From positions 1-48,847 of the forward strand of contig DAOUKH010000004.1 in NCBI GenBank assembly GCA_034421515.1: a DNA stretch of 48,847 nucleotides. Reading direction: 5' to 3'. The translations under genes and the position numbers were made by a program. This DNA comes from DAOUKH01 sp034421515 (GTDB lineage Bacteria; Chloroflexota; Dehalococcoidia; SHYB01). Of this stretch, positions 7,729 through 17,373 are shown one piece after another. Below the pieces are notes generated by a model that did no database searches, was not told the origin of the DNA, and was given only the letters and a program-made list of their open reading frames with translations. Within the stretch, counting starts at the first letter, position 1. Every line of letters starts with the position of its first letter.

Positions 7729-9427
7729 GCTGACCATCATCAACCCCGTGGCCGAAGCGCAGGCCAACACGATCGCGGCGGAGCGGTTCAGCCCCGCCAA
7801 GCGGCCGTCCACCCTCGACGGCAAGCGGGTGGCCCTCTACTGGAACGCCAAGGCCGGCGGCGAGGTCGCCCTGGCCCGCACGCGGGAGCAGTTGGAGCGC
7901 CTCTACCCGACGGCGGCGTTCGTCGACGTCTTCGGCGACCAGGGCACCCACATGCGCCGCGCCTCCGCCGACCTGCTCGACGACACCGCGTCCCGTGTCG
8001 ACGCCGCCGTCGGCACGACCGCCGACTGAGGCAGCTGCACCTCCTGGCTCATACGTGATATGGCCGAGCTGGAACGACGGGGCGTCCCCACCGTGGCGTG
8101 GACGGCGAAGCGTTTCGTCGAGGACGCCCACTGGAGCGCCAACGTCTTCGGCGTGCCCGAGCTCCGCATCGCCGAGGCGCCCCACCCCTTCACCAACGAA
8201 GACGCCGGCCTGATCCGCACCATGGTCGACGGCTCCATGCCGGCCGTCGTCGAGGCGCTGACCAAGGACCCCGAGCCCATCGCCGCCGCGCCCTCGTTCG
8301 AGCACATCACCGAGTTCGCCGGTCGCGAGATGACCTACGAGGGCGCCGACCTGCTCGGCGCGTGGGAGGCGATGAACGCGGCTTTCATCGACGCCGGCTG
8401 GAGCGACGGTCTGCCGCTGGTCGCCCCGGCGCCGGAGAAGGTCGCCGCCTTCGTGGCCGCGTCGGGCCGCCCCGCCGACGAGGTCGTCGGCATCTTCGAG
8501 CCGGGCTTCGGCATCGGGACGGTCGAGAAGATCGCCGCCAACGCGGTGATGGCCGGCTGCAAGCCAGACGCCATGCCCGTCGTGCTCGCCATGGCCGAGT
8601 GCATCCTCGACCCCGCCATCGGCCTCCGCACCTTCGCCATGTCCACCGGCCCCCAGGCCCCCATCGTCATGGTCAGTGGCCCCGTCGCCGATCGCATCGG
8701 CATGAACAGCGGCGTCTGCGCCCTGGGGCCGGGATCGGTCTCCAGCGTGAACGTCGCCATCGGACGCAGCCTGCGCCTCATCATGATGAACGTCGGCCTC
8801 TCCTACCCCGGCGTCAGCGACATGGACACCATCGGCAGCGCGATGAAGTTCAGCGCCTGCGTCGCCGAGAACGAGGCCGCCAACCCCTGGCGCCCCTACC
8901 GCGTCGAGAAGGGCTACGCCGAGGGCCAGTCCACCGTCACCGTCAACGCGCCCTACGGCGTCTGCGAGCTCTTCGACTTCCAGAACCACGACCCCGACCT
9001 CCTCGTCGAGACGTTCTGCACCGCCATCAACAACGCGGCGCAGGTGTGCAGCGGCTACTGGCTGATCAGCAGTCCGGACAAGGGCGGCCCCGGCCCGTTC
9101 CACGGCGACTCCCACAACCTCATTCTCCTCTGCCCCGACCACGCCAAGGCCTTCAACGACGCCGGATGGTCGCTCAACGACGTCAAGCAGGCGCTCTTCG
9201 ACGGCTCGCGGATGAGCTTTCACAAGCTCATGCTCAACAAGCCGAAGCAGGGCTTCGCCGTGGCGCACCCCCACCTCCAGTGGCTGTGGGACACGCCCGA
9301 CACCGAGGTCTCCCTCTTCCGCAGCCCCGACGCATTCGACATCTTCGTCGTGGGCGCCGACGCGGGGCGCAGCCTCTATCACTACGGCGGCACCCTCTCG
9401 ATCACCCGCCCCGTCCGGGAAGTCTAG
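7721..9427 (+). CDS. UGSC-family selenoprotein, in-frame TGA read as Sec103
   Basis: Two open segments in the same frame (7721-8026 and 8030-9427) are separated only by TGA at 8027-8029. Read through, the junction is A-D-U-G-S-C-T-S-W, the hallmark UGSC motif of a family in which U is selenocysteine or Cys. The full product is 568 residues with Sec at 103. The N-terminal part (VALYWNAKAGGE...) and the sequence after the motif (RDMAELERRGVPTVAW) form one domain. From about 200 onwards a second domain is Cys-rich in places (NAVMAGCKPDA, GVCALGPG, YGVCELFDF, QVCSGYW). A UGSC site suggests selenol/thiol redox chemistry, but no reaction is known to me. It overlaps the NifU-like gene and precedes two CoA-transferases. 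Confidence 0.88.
8027..8065 (+). promoter_or_regulatory. Sec codon with bacterial SECIS-like hairpin
   Basis: The TGA at 8027-8029 is followed by a hairpin: GGC (8046-8048) pairs with GCC (8063-8065), U8049 is bulged, CAUA (8050-8053) pairs with UAUG (8059-8062), and the loop is CGUGA (8054-8058). The bulged U, four-pair upper stem and G-U at loop positions 2-3 mirror the E. coli fdhF element. There are 24 bases between the TGA and the loop, within the accepted spacing. It lies inside the coding region, as bacterial SECIS elements do. Confidence 0.78.
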
Positions 9428-9439
9428 GGCCGGCTCGCG

Positions 9440-10651
9440 GTGCAACCAATCGCGGGTCTCAGCGTCCTCGACCTCACCTGGCATACCGCCGGGCCGTATT
9501 GCACCAAGATGCTCGCCGACTACGGCGCCGACGTGCTCAAGGTCGAGCGCCCCGGCACCGGCGACCCCGCCCGCGCCTACGGCCCCTTCCCCGGCGACAT
9601 CCCTCACCGCGAGAAGTCGGGCCTCTTTCTGCACCTCAACACCAACAAGAAGTCGATCACGCTCGATTTCACCACCGACACCGGCCGGGCCATCCTCTAC
9701 GACCTCGTCCGGGACGCCGACGTGGTCGTGGAGAATTTTTCACCGTCGGTGAAGGAGCGCCACGGCTTCACCTACGACGACCTCGCCGCCGTCAACCCCG
9801 GCATCGTGCTCTGCTCGATCAGCAACTTCGGCCAGACCGGCCCGTACCGCGATTGGAAGGCCGTCGACATGACGATGTACGCCTTCTCAGGCCAGATGAA
9901 CGGCAGCGGCCAGCTTGATAGCCCGCCGCTCAAGAGCGCCGACCTCCTGATGCAAGGACAGGCCGGCTCCGGCGCCTCGGCGGCGATCGTCGCGGCGGCG
10001 ATGCACCAACGCCGCACCGGGGAGGGCCAGGCCATCGACCTCGCCATCGCCGAAATCTCCGTCGGCAGCGCCGACCGCCGCATGACGGCGCTCATCGGCT
10101 ACCAGTACACCGGCGACATGGCCGTCCGCGACGTCATGCTCCCCGCCGCCCTTCCCGTCGGCTTCTATCCCTGCGCCGACGGCTACGTCTGCATGACGGT
10201 GGCACCGCCGGCCCGCTGGACGCGTTACGTCGACCTGCTCGGCAAGCCCGAGCTCAAGGACGACCCACGGTTCCAAGATCCGATGGTCTTCTCTAGGCCC
10301 GAGATCAAGGATGAGCTGGACCTCTATCTCTTTACCTGGCTCGCCGAGAACGGGAAACAAGAAGCGATGGAACAAGCGCAGGAGCACCGCATCGCGGGCT
10401 CGGCGATCAATTCGACGGTGGACGCGCTCAACGATCCGCACCTGGAGGCGCGGGGTTACTTCGTCGAGGCCGACCACTCCAAGGCCGGCCGCCTCCCCTA
10501 CCCCGGCGCCTCGCTCTTCGTCGACTGCGGCGGCTTCGAGCTGAAGCGCACCGCGCCCCTGCTTGGTGAGCACAACGAGGAGGTCTACTCGGGACGGCTC
10601 GGCATGACCAAGCTCGAAATCGGGCAGCTCCGCTCGGCGGGGGTCGTATGA
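9440..10651 (+). CDS. Class III CoA-transferase, subunit lacking catalytic Asp
   Basis: A 403-residue CaiB/BaiF protein starting at GTG 9440, 12 bases after the UGSC gene. N-terminal GLSVLDLTWHTAGPYCTKML and ADYGADVLKVERPGTGDP, then NTNKKSITLDF and the C-terminal LLGEHNEEV are family features. At the position of the catalytic Asp (Asp169 in formyl-CoA transferase) the alignment gives Gln172, in LLMQGQAGSG. The next gene, overlapping by four bases, has the Asp. The two are therefore likely the non-catalytic and catalytic subunits of one heteromeric enzyme. Linkage to the selenoprotein suggests that the UGSC protein acts on an acid or CoA ester. Confidence 0.9.
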   Translation: MQPIAGLSVLDLTWHTAGPYCTKMLADYGADVLKVERPGTGDPARAYGPFPGDIPHREKSGLFLHLNTNKKSITLDFTTDTGRAILYDLVRDADVVVENFSPSVKERHGFTYDDLAAVNPGIVLCSISNFGQTGPYRDWKAVDMTMYAFSGQMNGSGQLDSPPLKSADLLMQGQAGSGASAAIVAAAMHQRRTGEGQAIDLAIAEISVGSADRRMTALIGYQYTGDMAVRDVMLPAALPVGFYPCADGYVCMTVAPPARWTRYVDLLGKPELKDDPRFQDPMVFSRPEIKDELDLYLFTWLAENGKQEAMEQAQEHRIAGSAINSTVDALNDPHLEARGYFVEADHSKAGRLPYPGASLFVDCGGFELKRTAPLLGEHNEEVYSGRLGMTKLEIGQLRSAGVV

Positions 10652-11958
10652 GCACCACCGGGCTGCCACTGTCGCACATCCGCGTCCTGGACCTGACGCT
10701 CATCTGGGCCGGGCCCTACGCGGCGACGCACCTCGGAGACCTCGGCGCGGAGATCATCCGCGTCGAGTCGCTCCAGCACCACATCACCAACACGCGCGGC
10801 TTCGTCCCCTGGCCCAAGACCAAGGAGGAGGTGCTGAACCTCGGCTACCTCGGCGGCATGTACGCCGGCCACGAACCCGGCAAGCGCCCGTGGAACAAGC
10901 ACGGCATGTTCAACGGCCTGGGCCGCAACAAGAAGTCGATGACGGTGGACATGACGCGCCCCGAGGGCGTCGAGATCGTCCACGACCTCGTTCGGGTCTG
11001 CGACGTGCTGATCGAGAACAACACGGTGGGCCTCCTACAGCGCTTCAGCCTCGACTGGGAGACAGTCCACCGCATCAACCCGGCGATGGTCTACGTCACC
11101 ATGCCGATCCACGGGCTGAGCGGCCCCTACCGCGACTACGTGGGCTTCGGCCCCAACGGCGAGGCCATCTCCGGCGCCCTCTCGCTGCGCGGCTACGATG
11201 ACAGCGACGTCACCACTAGCGGCAACAGCAACCACATGGACACCACCAGCGGGATGGCCGCGGTCTACGCCACGCTCATGGCGCTCTATGAGCGCGACGA
11301 GCGTGGCGTCGGGCGCTTCGTCGAGGTCTCCCAGGTCGAGCACCTGATGACCATGATCGGCGCGCCGCTCATGGACGCCGCCATGAACGGGCGCGCTCAG
11401 ACCCCCCTGGGGAACCGCGACCCGGTCCGCGCACCGCAGAACGCCTATCCCTGCGCCGGCGAGGACCGTTGGGTCGCGCTCAGCGTCGGCTCCGACCGGG
11501 AATGGGACGGCCTCTGCCACGCCATCGGCCGCCCCGACCTCATGGAGGACCCTCGGTTCGAGGACGCCGCCGCGCGGCAGGTCAACCACACCGCGCTCGA
11601 CGAAATCATCGGCGCGTGGACCTCGCAGCGCGCCTCCCGGGCCGCGATGAACCAACTCCAGGCCCACGGCGTCCCCGCCTCGATGGTCGCCAACGAGGCC
11701 GACCTCTACGAGGATCCCCACCTCGCCGCCCGCGGCTTCTTCCACGAGAAGACGCAAGAGGACTGCGGCACCCACCGCTACCCCGGCCACACCTTCAAGC
11801 TCTCCAAGACGCCGCTGCGCTTCGACACACCGCCGCCCCTGCTCGGCGAGCACAACCCCTACGTCTACCGCGAGCTCCTCGGCGTCTCCCCCTCCGACTA
11901 CCGCCGCCTCGAAGCCGAAAAGCACATCGGCATGGACTACGTGCCGGAGGTGCGGTAG
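10648..11958 (+). CDS. Class III CoA-transferase, subunit with catalytic Asp
   Basis: A 436-residue CaiB/BaiF protein. The start ATG overlaps the stop of the preceding gene (ATGA), giving translational coupling. IRVLDLTLIWAGPYAATHLG and LGAEIIRVES form the N-terminal nucleotide-like fold. Asp198 in SNHMDTTSGMAAV fits the catalytic Asp. It is followed by the GVGRFVEVSQVEH segment and GEHNPYVY near the end. It is probably the active partner of the Gln172 protein encoded just upstream. The insert KTKEEVLNLGYLGG in the N-terminal third makes it longer than most family members. Confidence 0.9.
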   Translation: MSTTGLPLSHIRVLDLTLIWAGPYAATHLGDLGAEIIRVESLQHHITNTRGFVPWPKTKEEVLNLGYLGGMYAGHEPGKRPWNKHGMFNGLGRNKKSMTVDMTRPEGVEIVHDLVRVCDVLIENNTVGLLQRFSLDWETVHRINPAMVYVTMPIHGLSGPYRDYVGFGPNGEAISGALSLRGYDDSDVTTSGNSNHMDTTSGMAAVYATLMALYERDERGVGRFVEVSQVEHLMTMIGAPLMDAAMNGRAQTPLGNRDPVRAPQNAYPCAGEDRWVALSVGSDREWDGLCHAIGRPDLMEDPRFEDAAARQVNHTALDEIIGAWTSQRASRAAMNQLQAHGVPASMVANEADLYEDPHLAARGFFHEKTQEDCGTHRYPGHTFKLSKTPLRFDTPPPLLGEHNPYVYRELLGVSPSDYRRLEAEKHIGMDYVPEVR

Positions 11959-11966
11959 CGCGTGCT

Positions 11967-12000
11967 ATCGTGGCCCGTGCCGAGACGACCGGCGGAGGGA
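11967..12000. repeat. 34-base direct repeat, left copy
   Basis: ATCGTGGCCC...GGCGGAGGGA immediately precedes the TTG start of the cyclophilin gene. It matches 12844-12877 at 30 of 34 bases. It supplies the ribosome-binding site (GGAGG at 11994) of the gene. Confidence 0.75.
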
Positions 12001-12003
12001 ACA

Positions 12004-12816
<813 letters not shown>

Positions 12817-12843
12817 TAGGCCGAGGCCGCGATGCGAACCGTA

Positions 12844-12877
12844 ATCGTGGCCCACGCTGAGACGACCGGTGGAGGGA
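12844..12877. repeat. 34-base direct repeat, right copy
   Basis: ATCGTGGCCC...GGTGGAGGGA lies just before the ATG at 12883 of the MDR gene and provides its ribosome-binding site. It differs from the left copy (11967) at four positions. The two copies bracket the cyclophilin gene. Confidence 0.75.
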
Positions 12878-12882
12878 CTGCC

Positions 12883-13890
12883 ATGCGAGCCTACGAGATA
12901 CAGACGGGAACCGACATCGACGGGCTGCGCGAGGTCGAGCGGCCGAGCCCGCCGCCCGGGCCCGGAGAGGTCAAGGTCCGCGTCCGGGCCGTCTCGCTCA
13001 ACTACCGCGACCTGAATACGGTGCGGCACGCGGCGGCGCGGAAGCTGCGGCTGCCGCTGATCCCGTGCTCCGACGGCGCGGGCGAGGTCGCCGAGGTCGG
13101 CGCGGGGGTGACCCGCGTCCGGGAGGGCGACCGCGTGGCGGGCATCTTCACCCAGGCATGGCTCGACGGGCCGGTCCGGCCCGAGTACGAGCCGACCGCG
13201 CTCGGCGGCGGCATGGACGGCATGCTCGCCGAATATGTCACCCTCTCCCAGGAAGGCCTCGTCCACCTGCCGCCGCACCTCTCGTTCGAGGAAGGCTCGA
13301 CGCTCCCCTGCGCCGCCGTCACCGCGTGGAACGGGATGTTCGTCGCCGACCAAGTCCAGGCAGGCGACACCATCCTCGTCCAGGGCACCGGCGGCGTCTC
13401 CATCTTCGCCCTGCAGTTCGGCGTGATGACCGGCGCCCGTGTCATCGTCACCTCGAAGAGCGACGCTAAGCTCGCCCGCGCCGCCGAGCTCGGGGCCACG
13501 CACACCATCAACTACGAGAGCGAGCCGGAGTGGGACCGCCGGGCGCGGGAACTCACCGGCGGGCGCGGCGTCGACCACGTCGTCGAGGTCGGGGGCGCGG
13601 GGACGTTGGAGCGCTCGTTCCGCGCCACCCGCATCGGGGGCGCGATCAGCCTCATCGGCATCCTTAGCGGCGCCCACAAGGTCGACCCCATGCCGGTGCT
13701 GTCACGCCGCCTCCGGCTGCTGGGCATCACCGTCGGCTCACGCGAGATGTTCGAGGCAATGAACCGCGCCATCGAGGTCAACGAGCTGCGGCCGGTCATC
13801 GACCGCGTCTACCCCTTCGAGCAGGCCGGGGACGCGCTCCGCTACCTGGAGTCGGCGGCCCACTTCGGCAAGATCGTCATCACCGTCTAG
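12883..13890 (+). CDS. MDR-family (quinone oxidoreductase-like) NAD(P)H dehydrogenase
   Basis: A 335-residue medium-chain dehydrogenase/reductase. GroES-like N-terminal half: SLNYRDLNTVRH, PCSDGAGEVAEVG and GDRVAGIF. Rossmann half: GDTILVQGTGGVSIFALQFG, then a GATHTINY segment. The Cys/His set for the structural zinc is absent, and the usual catalytic-zinc Cys is replaced, as in the zinc-free quinone oxidoreductase branch. The start ATG 12883 has GGAGGGA six bases upstream; an in-frame ATG at 12832 would place the direct repeat inside the protein and is less likely. The stop lies three bases from the convergent aldo/keto reductase gene. Confidence 0.9.
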   Translation: MRAYEIQTGTDIDGLREVERPSPPPGPGEVKVRVRAVSLNYRDLNTVRHAAARKLRLPLIPCSDGAGEVAEVGAGVTRVREGDRVAGIFTQAWLDGPVRPEYEPTALGGGMDGMLAEYVTLSQEGLVHLPPHLSFEEGSTLPCAAVTAWNGMFVADQVQAGDTILVQGTGGVSIFALQFGVMTGARVIVTSKSDAKLARAAELGATHTINYESEPEWDRRARELTGGRGVDHVVEVGGAGTLERSFRATRIGGAISLIGILSGAHKVDPMPVLSRRLRLLGITVGSREMFEAMNRAIEVNELRPVIDRVYPFEQAGDALRYLESAAHFGKIVITV

Positions 13891-13893
13891 CCC

Positions 13894-14889
13894 CTACTCG
13901 CTGTCGATCCACAGGTTGGGCGACGTATCGATGCCGTGCTGCGCGAAGACGCCGTCGATGCGCGCCTTCTCCGCCTCGCCGATCGACCAATCGAGCGCGC
14001 CGAGGTTGTCCTCGACCTCGGCCGCGTTGCGCGTCCCCGCCAGCGCGACGCTGACGGCGGGATGCGAGAGCACCCAGCGCAGCGCCAGATGGGGCAGCTT
14101 CTTGTCCCGCTCGGCCGCTATGGGGCCGAGTTCCTCGGCGGCGGCGACGTTCTTAGGAAAATTCTCTTCGCCGAACATGCGGAGGAAGAGCGCGGGCAGC
14201 ATGTTCTCGTTGGCCCGCCAGTCCTCACCCGTCTTGAACGTGGTCTGGCGGGTGAATGCGCCGGTGAGCATGCCGAAGGCCAGCGGCCCATAGACCATGA
14301 CGCCGATGCCGTTCTCCAGGCAGAAGGGCAGGATGTCCCGGTCCATGCGGCGGTCGAACATGTTGTAGCCGCACTGCACCACGTCGATGCGCCGCGTCTC
14401 CATGCACCGTTCCATCTGCTGCCTGGTGAAGTTGGAGACGCCGACAAACCGCGCCTTGCCCTGCCGCACCACCTCGTCGAGCGCGCCCATCGTCTCCTCG
14501 AACGGCGTGGTCACGTCGGGCCAGTGGATCAGCAGCACGTCCACGTAGTCGGTGCCGAGATCCAGCAGACTCTGGTCGATGGAGGCGAAGATGGCGTCGG
14601 GGCGGCTGTCTCGGAACTTGGGCCGGTCACGGTAGCCGACCCCGCACTTGGTGACCACGAGCACGTCCTTGCGCCGCGCTCCAAGCGCTTGGCCGAGGAA
14701 CCGCTCCGACTGCCCCCGCCCGTAGGCCGGCGCGGTGTCGAAGCAGTTGACTCCCACGTCGATGGCGCGGTTGACCGCCGCGGCGACCTCGGCCGTCTCG
14801 ATGTCGCCGTAGCCGCCTCCCATCTCCCAGCACCCGAATCCGAGCACGGAGACGTCAAGGCCGGTCTGTCCAAAGGGTCGGTACTCCAT
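13894..14889 (-). CDS. Aldo/keto reductase
   Basis: A 331-residue (alpha/beta)8 NADPH-dependent reductase. The catalytic tetrad is visible: Asp51 and Tyr56 (FDTAPAYGRGQSE), Lys81 (VVTKCG), His123 (LLIHWPDV). The C-terminal ALAGTRNAAEVEDNLGAL fits cofactor binding. An adjacent GTG (14892) and ATG (14889) both could start translation; GAGGT lies a few bases upstream. It is the last gene of a minus-strand operon with an amidohydrolase 21 bases upstream, so it may reduce a product of that enzyme. Confidence 0.93.
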   Translation of the reverse strand: MEYRPFGQTGLDVSVLGFGCWEMGGGYGDIETAEVAAAVNRAIDVGVNCFDTAPAYGRGQSERFLGQALGARRKDVLVVTKCGVGYRDRPKFRDSRPDAIFASIDQSLLDLGTDYVDVLLIHWPDVTTPFEETMGALDEVVRQGKARFVGVSNFTRQQMERCMETRRIDVVQCGYNMFDRRMDRDILPFCLENGIGVMVYGPLAFGMLTGAFTRQTTFKTGEDWRANENMLPALFLRMFGEENFPKNVAAAEELGPIAAERDKKLPHLALRWVLSHPAVSVALAGTRNAAEVEDNLGALDWSIGEAEKARIDGVFAQHGIDTSPNLWIDSE

Positions 14890-14910
14890 CACGTGTTACC
14901 TCGGGCTGGG

Positions 14911-16002
14911 TTACGTCACGCCGTAGAGGCGCTGGCCGTTGTCGCAGAGAATCTTCCGCTTCGCCTCGGCGTCGATGCCGTTGCGGTCGACGAAGTGGCG
15001 GACGCCGTCCGGGTACGGCCCCTCCGGATGAGGGAAGTCGCACGCGGTGACGATGTTGTCCGCGCCGATGTAGTCGACGACGTACTTGAGCGTCGGCTCC
15101 TCAAGCTCGGCGGAGAGGAAGCACTGGCGCCTGAAATACTCGCTCGGCTTCAGCTTCATCGGCGGCAGGTCGCAATCGTGGTAGCGCTCGTAAAGCTCGT
15201 CGTAGTACCACAGGATGTAGGGCAGCCAGCCCGCGCCCGACTCCAGGCCCACGACGCGCAGGTTGGGATGCCGCTCGCACATCCCGCCGAGCAGCACCTG
15301 GAAGAAGGCCACCTGCATCTCGACGGGGAAGGTGAAGGCCACCCGCGGCGCGGCCCAATCGCCGAACCGGTCCTGCCCGATTTGCCCGTGGCCGGCGCCG
15401 GCGACGTTATGCAGACAGAGCGGCACGTCGAGCTCTTCCAACGTCGACCAGAGCGGGTCGTAGTACGGCTTGTCGAGGGTGATGCCAGGGATCGGCGGCT
15501 GTGTGTTCGTGAAGAACCCCTTGAATCCGTACTCCTTCACGCAGCGCTCGACCTCCCGGATGGCCGCGTCGACGTTGCGGAGGTCGATCTGGCCAATCGG
15601 GATGACGCGGCCTTCGGTGTCGGCCACGAAGTCGGCGACCCAGCGGTTGAAGCCCCGCACCATCGCGTCGGCGACGGCGGGGTCGAGCCCCCACGCGCCG
15701 ACGGTAGGTACGCCGAAGAGCGCCATCTTGTCGACGCCCTGGTCCTCCATCGCCATGAGGTACGACTTGGGGTCGAAGCCGCGCTCGGCGTAGGCGCCGT
15801 ACTCGGTGTCCCACATCTCGTTCAGGTAGTCCATCCGCTTCCACTGCACCGTCGACATACCCCGGTTGTCGACCATGGTGACGCCGTCGGGGCGCGTCTC
15901 GGGGAGGCGGTCGCGGAACTCGGGGTCGATGTACTCATCGCGCAGGTCGGGGATGCGGTGATAGTGGGAGTCCGCGTCGATGACCCGGTAGCCCTTGTAC
16001 AT
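14911..16002 (-). CDS. Amidohydrolase family (PF04909-type) metal-dependent hydrolase/decarboxylase
   Basis: A 363-residue protein opening YRVIDADSHYH, where Asp11-x-His13 corresponds to the first metal-binding pair. Later motifs are NPxxRVVGLESGAGWLPYI-like (LRVVGLESGAGW) and ACDFPHPEGPYP near the end, all typical of the ACMSD/2,6-dihydroxybenzoate decarboxylase branch. The reaction may be C-N/C-O hydrolysis or decarboxylation. Start ATG 16002 is supported by AAGGAGG upstream, and a TATAAT on the minus strand at 16052-16057 could start transcription here. Confidence 0.9.
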   Translation of the reverse strand: MYKGYRVIDADSHYHRIPDLRDEYIDPEFRDRLPETRPDGVTMVDNRGMSTVQWKRMDYLNEMWDTEYGAYAERGFDPKSYLMAMEDQGVDKMALFGVPTVGAWGLDPAVADAMVRGFNRWVADFVADTEGRVIPIGQIDLRNVDAAIREVERCVKEYGFKGFFTNTQPPIPGITLDKPYYDPLWSTLEELDVPLCLHNVAGAGHGQIGQDRFGDWAAPRVAFTFPVEMQVAFFQVLLGGMCERHPNLRVVGLESGAGWLPYILWYYDELYERYHDCDLPPMKLKPSEYFRRQCFLSAELEEPTLKYVVDYIGADNIVTACDFPHPEGPYPDGVRHFVDRNGIDAEAKRKILCDNGQRLYGVT

Positions 16003-16051
16003 GCCGCCCTCCTTCTGTCAGACCCGCGCACCGGGGCCGCTGGTGGCCGGT

Positions 16052-16057
16052 ATTATA
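16052..16057 (-). promoter_or_regulatory. Consensus -10 box upstream of amidohydrolase
   Basis: Minus-strand TATAAT lies 50 bases before the ATG at 16002, in the 85-base gap after the sugar dehydrogenase gene. No clear -35 box is visible. It suggests a secondary promoter within the operon. Confidence 0.4.
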
Positions 16058-16087
16058 GCCGCCCCAACCCTATCGAAACGGGCCTGG

Positions 16088-17359
16088 CTAAGGGTGGAGC
16101 CGGTAGATGCCCTCGTTCTGAGAGAGCACGTACAGCTCCCCCTCCCGGTCCTCGCCGAAGGAGGCGATGCGCAGCGACGTGTCGGCCAGCAGAAGATGCT
16201 CGGTCACCTGTTCGCCGTCGTAGCGGAGCGCCCAGATCCGACCCGAACAGAAGTCGCCAAAGACATACGCCCCGGCAAGCGAGGGCACGCGCTCCCCGCG
16301 ATAGACGTGGCCGCCGATCACCGAACAGTTGCCCTGGTCGAGGGGGTACTCCCACACAGGCAGAACGGTGCCGGCAGGGTCGCAGCCCGTGGCAGGCGAG
16401 AAGCACCGGGAGCCTTCCAGCGTCTTCCAGCCGTAGTCGCCGCCCTTCTCGATGACGTCCACCTCTTCCACCCTGTTCTGACCCACGTCGCCGGCCCACA
16501 GAAGCCCGGTCTCCCGGTCGAAGGAAATGCGCCAAGGGTTGCGAAGCCCGTAGGCCCAGATCTCGCCCCGGGAGTTAGGATCGCCGGCGAACGGGTTGTC
16601 CGCCGGCAGCGTGTAGGGAGTCTCGATGGTGGAACCTGACACGTCGATGCGGAGAATCGACCCCAGCAGCGTCGCGCTGTTTCGACCGTGGCCCTGCGGG
16701 TCGCCGGCCGCGCCGCCGTCTCCCAAGCCGACGTAGAGGAAGCCGTCCGGGCCGAACGCCAACTGCCCGCCGTTGTGGTTGCGGTAGGGCTGGTCGATCT
16801 CCATGATGACCAACTCGCTCTCAACGTCGGCTTCCCGGCCATCCGCGTTTGCCTGGAACCGGGAGATGACCGATCGCCTCGGTCCCGAAGCGGAGTAGTA
16901 GACGTAGACGTACCCGTTTTCGTCATAACGGGGATCGAAGGCCAAGCCGAGCAGTCCTTCCTCCGAGCCCCCGTCGTTCACCCGGTCTCGGAGGTCGAGG
17001 AAGGCCTCCGCCTCCCGCGCATCCTCGTCGTTGGGGAAGGCCAGGATACGGCCGGACTGCTGGGTGACGAAGAGCCGGTCGTCGCCGGCGCCGGGCTGCA
17101 TCAGGTTGGTGAGACCGCGAAAGTCCAGGTTTGGGAAGGCGCGCTCCACGTTCAGGGGGCGCAGCGGCGCCGCGGCGGGGGCGGGCGGAGGGGCAGTTTG
17201 GATCGGCGTGGGCGCGGCGGTATCGGCGGCGGTCACGGTTGGCGCCGCGGTCGAGGTCGGCGGTGGAGCGGCGGTGGGGTCGGGCGCGTCGGGGCCGCAC
17301 GCGGCGGCGAGTAACGAGGCCGCAAGAATGAGTGCGACGAAGCCGGAGGCTTTCACCAT
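16088..17359 (-). CDS. PQQ-dependent sugar dehydrogenase-like lipoprotein
   Basis: A 423-residue soluble aldose sugar dehydrogenase-type beta-propeller. A lipoprotein signal with LLAAACG (Cys about 21) and a Thr/Pro/Ala-rich linker (to about 70) precede the domain. Domain features are RLFVTQQSGRI, EEGLLGLAFDPRY, the catalytic-type His195 in YRNHNGGQLAFGPDG, GLGDGGAAGD and GLRNPWRISFD. The family oxidises sugars with PQQ on the outer face of the membrane. ATG 17359 is chosen because the signal peptide starts there, 14 bases after the preceding stop; longer in-frame starts run into that gene. No PQQ synthesis genes are in the window. Confidence 0.9.
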   Translation of the reverse strand: MVKASGFVALILAASLLAAACGPDAPDPTAAPPPTSTAAPTVTAADTAAPTPIQTAPPPAPAAAPLRPLNVERAFPNLDFRGLTNLMQPGAGDDRLFVTQQSGRILAFPNDEDAREAEAFLDLRDRVNDGGSEEGLLGLAFDPRYDENGYVYVYYSASGPRRSVISRFQANADGREADVESELVIMEIDQPYRNHNGGQLAFGPDGFLYVGLGDGGAAGDPQGHGRNSATLLGSILRIDVSGSTIETPYTLPADNPFAGDPNSRGEIWAYGLRNPWRISFDRETGLLWAGDVGQNRVEEVDVIEKGGDYGWKTLEGSRCFSPATGCDPAGTVLPVWEYPLDQGNCSVIGGHVYRGERVPSLAGAYVFGDFCSGRIWALRYDGEQVTEHLLLADTSLRIASFGEDREGELYVLSQNEGIYRLHP

Positions 17360-17373
17360 GGCCAAAGCCCCGC

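Noticed and set aside
7721..8029. A separate 102-residue hypothetical gene ending at TGA 8029
   Set aside because: The frame continues past the TGA with the UGSC motif and a matching hairpin, so this is the N-terminal part of one selenoprotein; the ATG at 8060 is internal.
13936..16455. 839-residue plus-strand reading frame
   Set aside because: It lies opposite the aldo/keto reductase and amidohydrolase genes, both with clear motifs; its composition (Arg, Val, His, Leu, Ala) is that of an antisense frame in GC-rich DNA.
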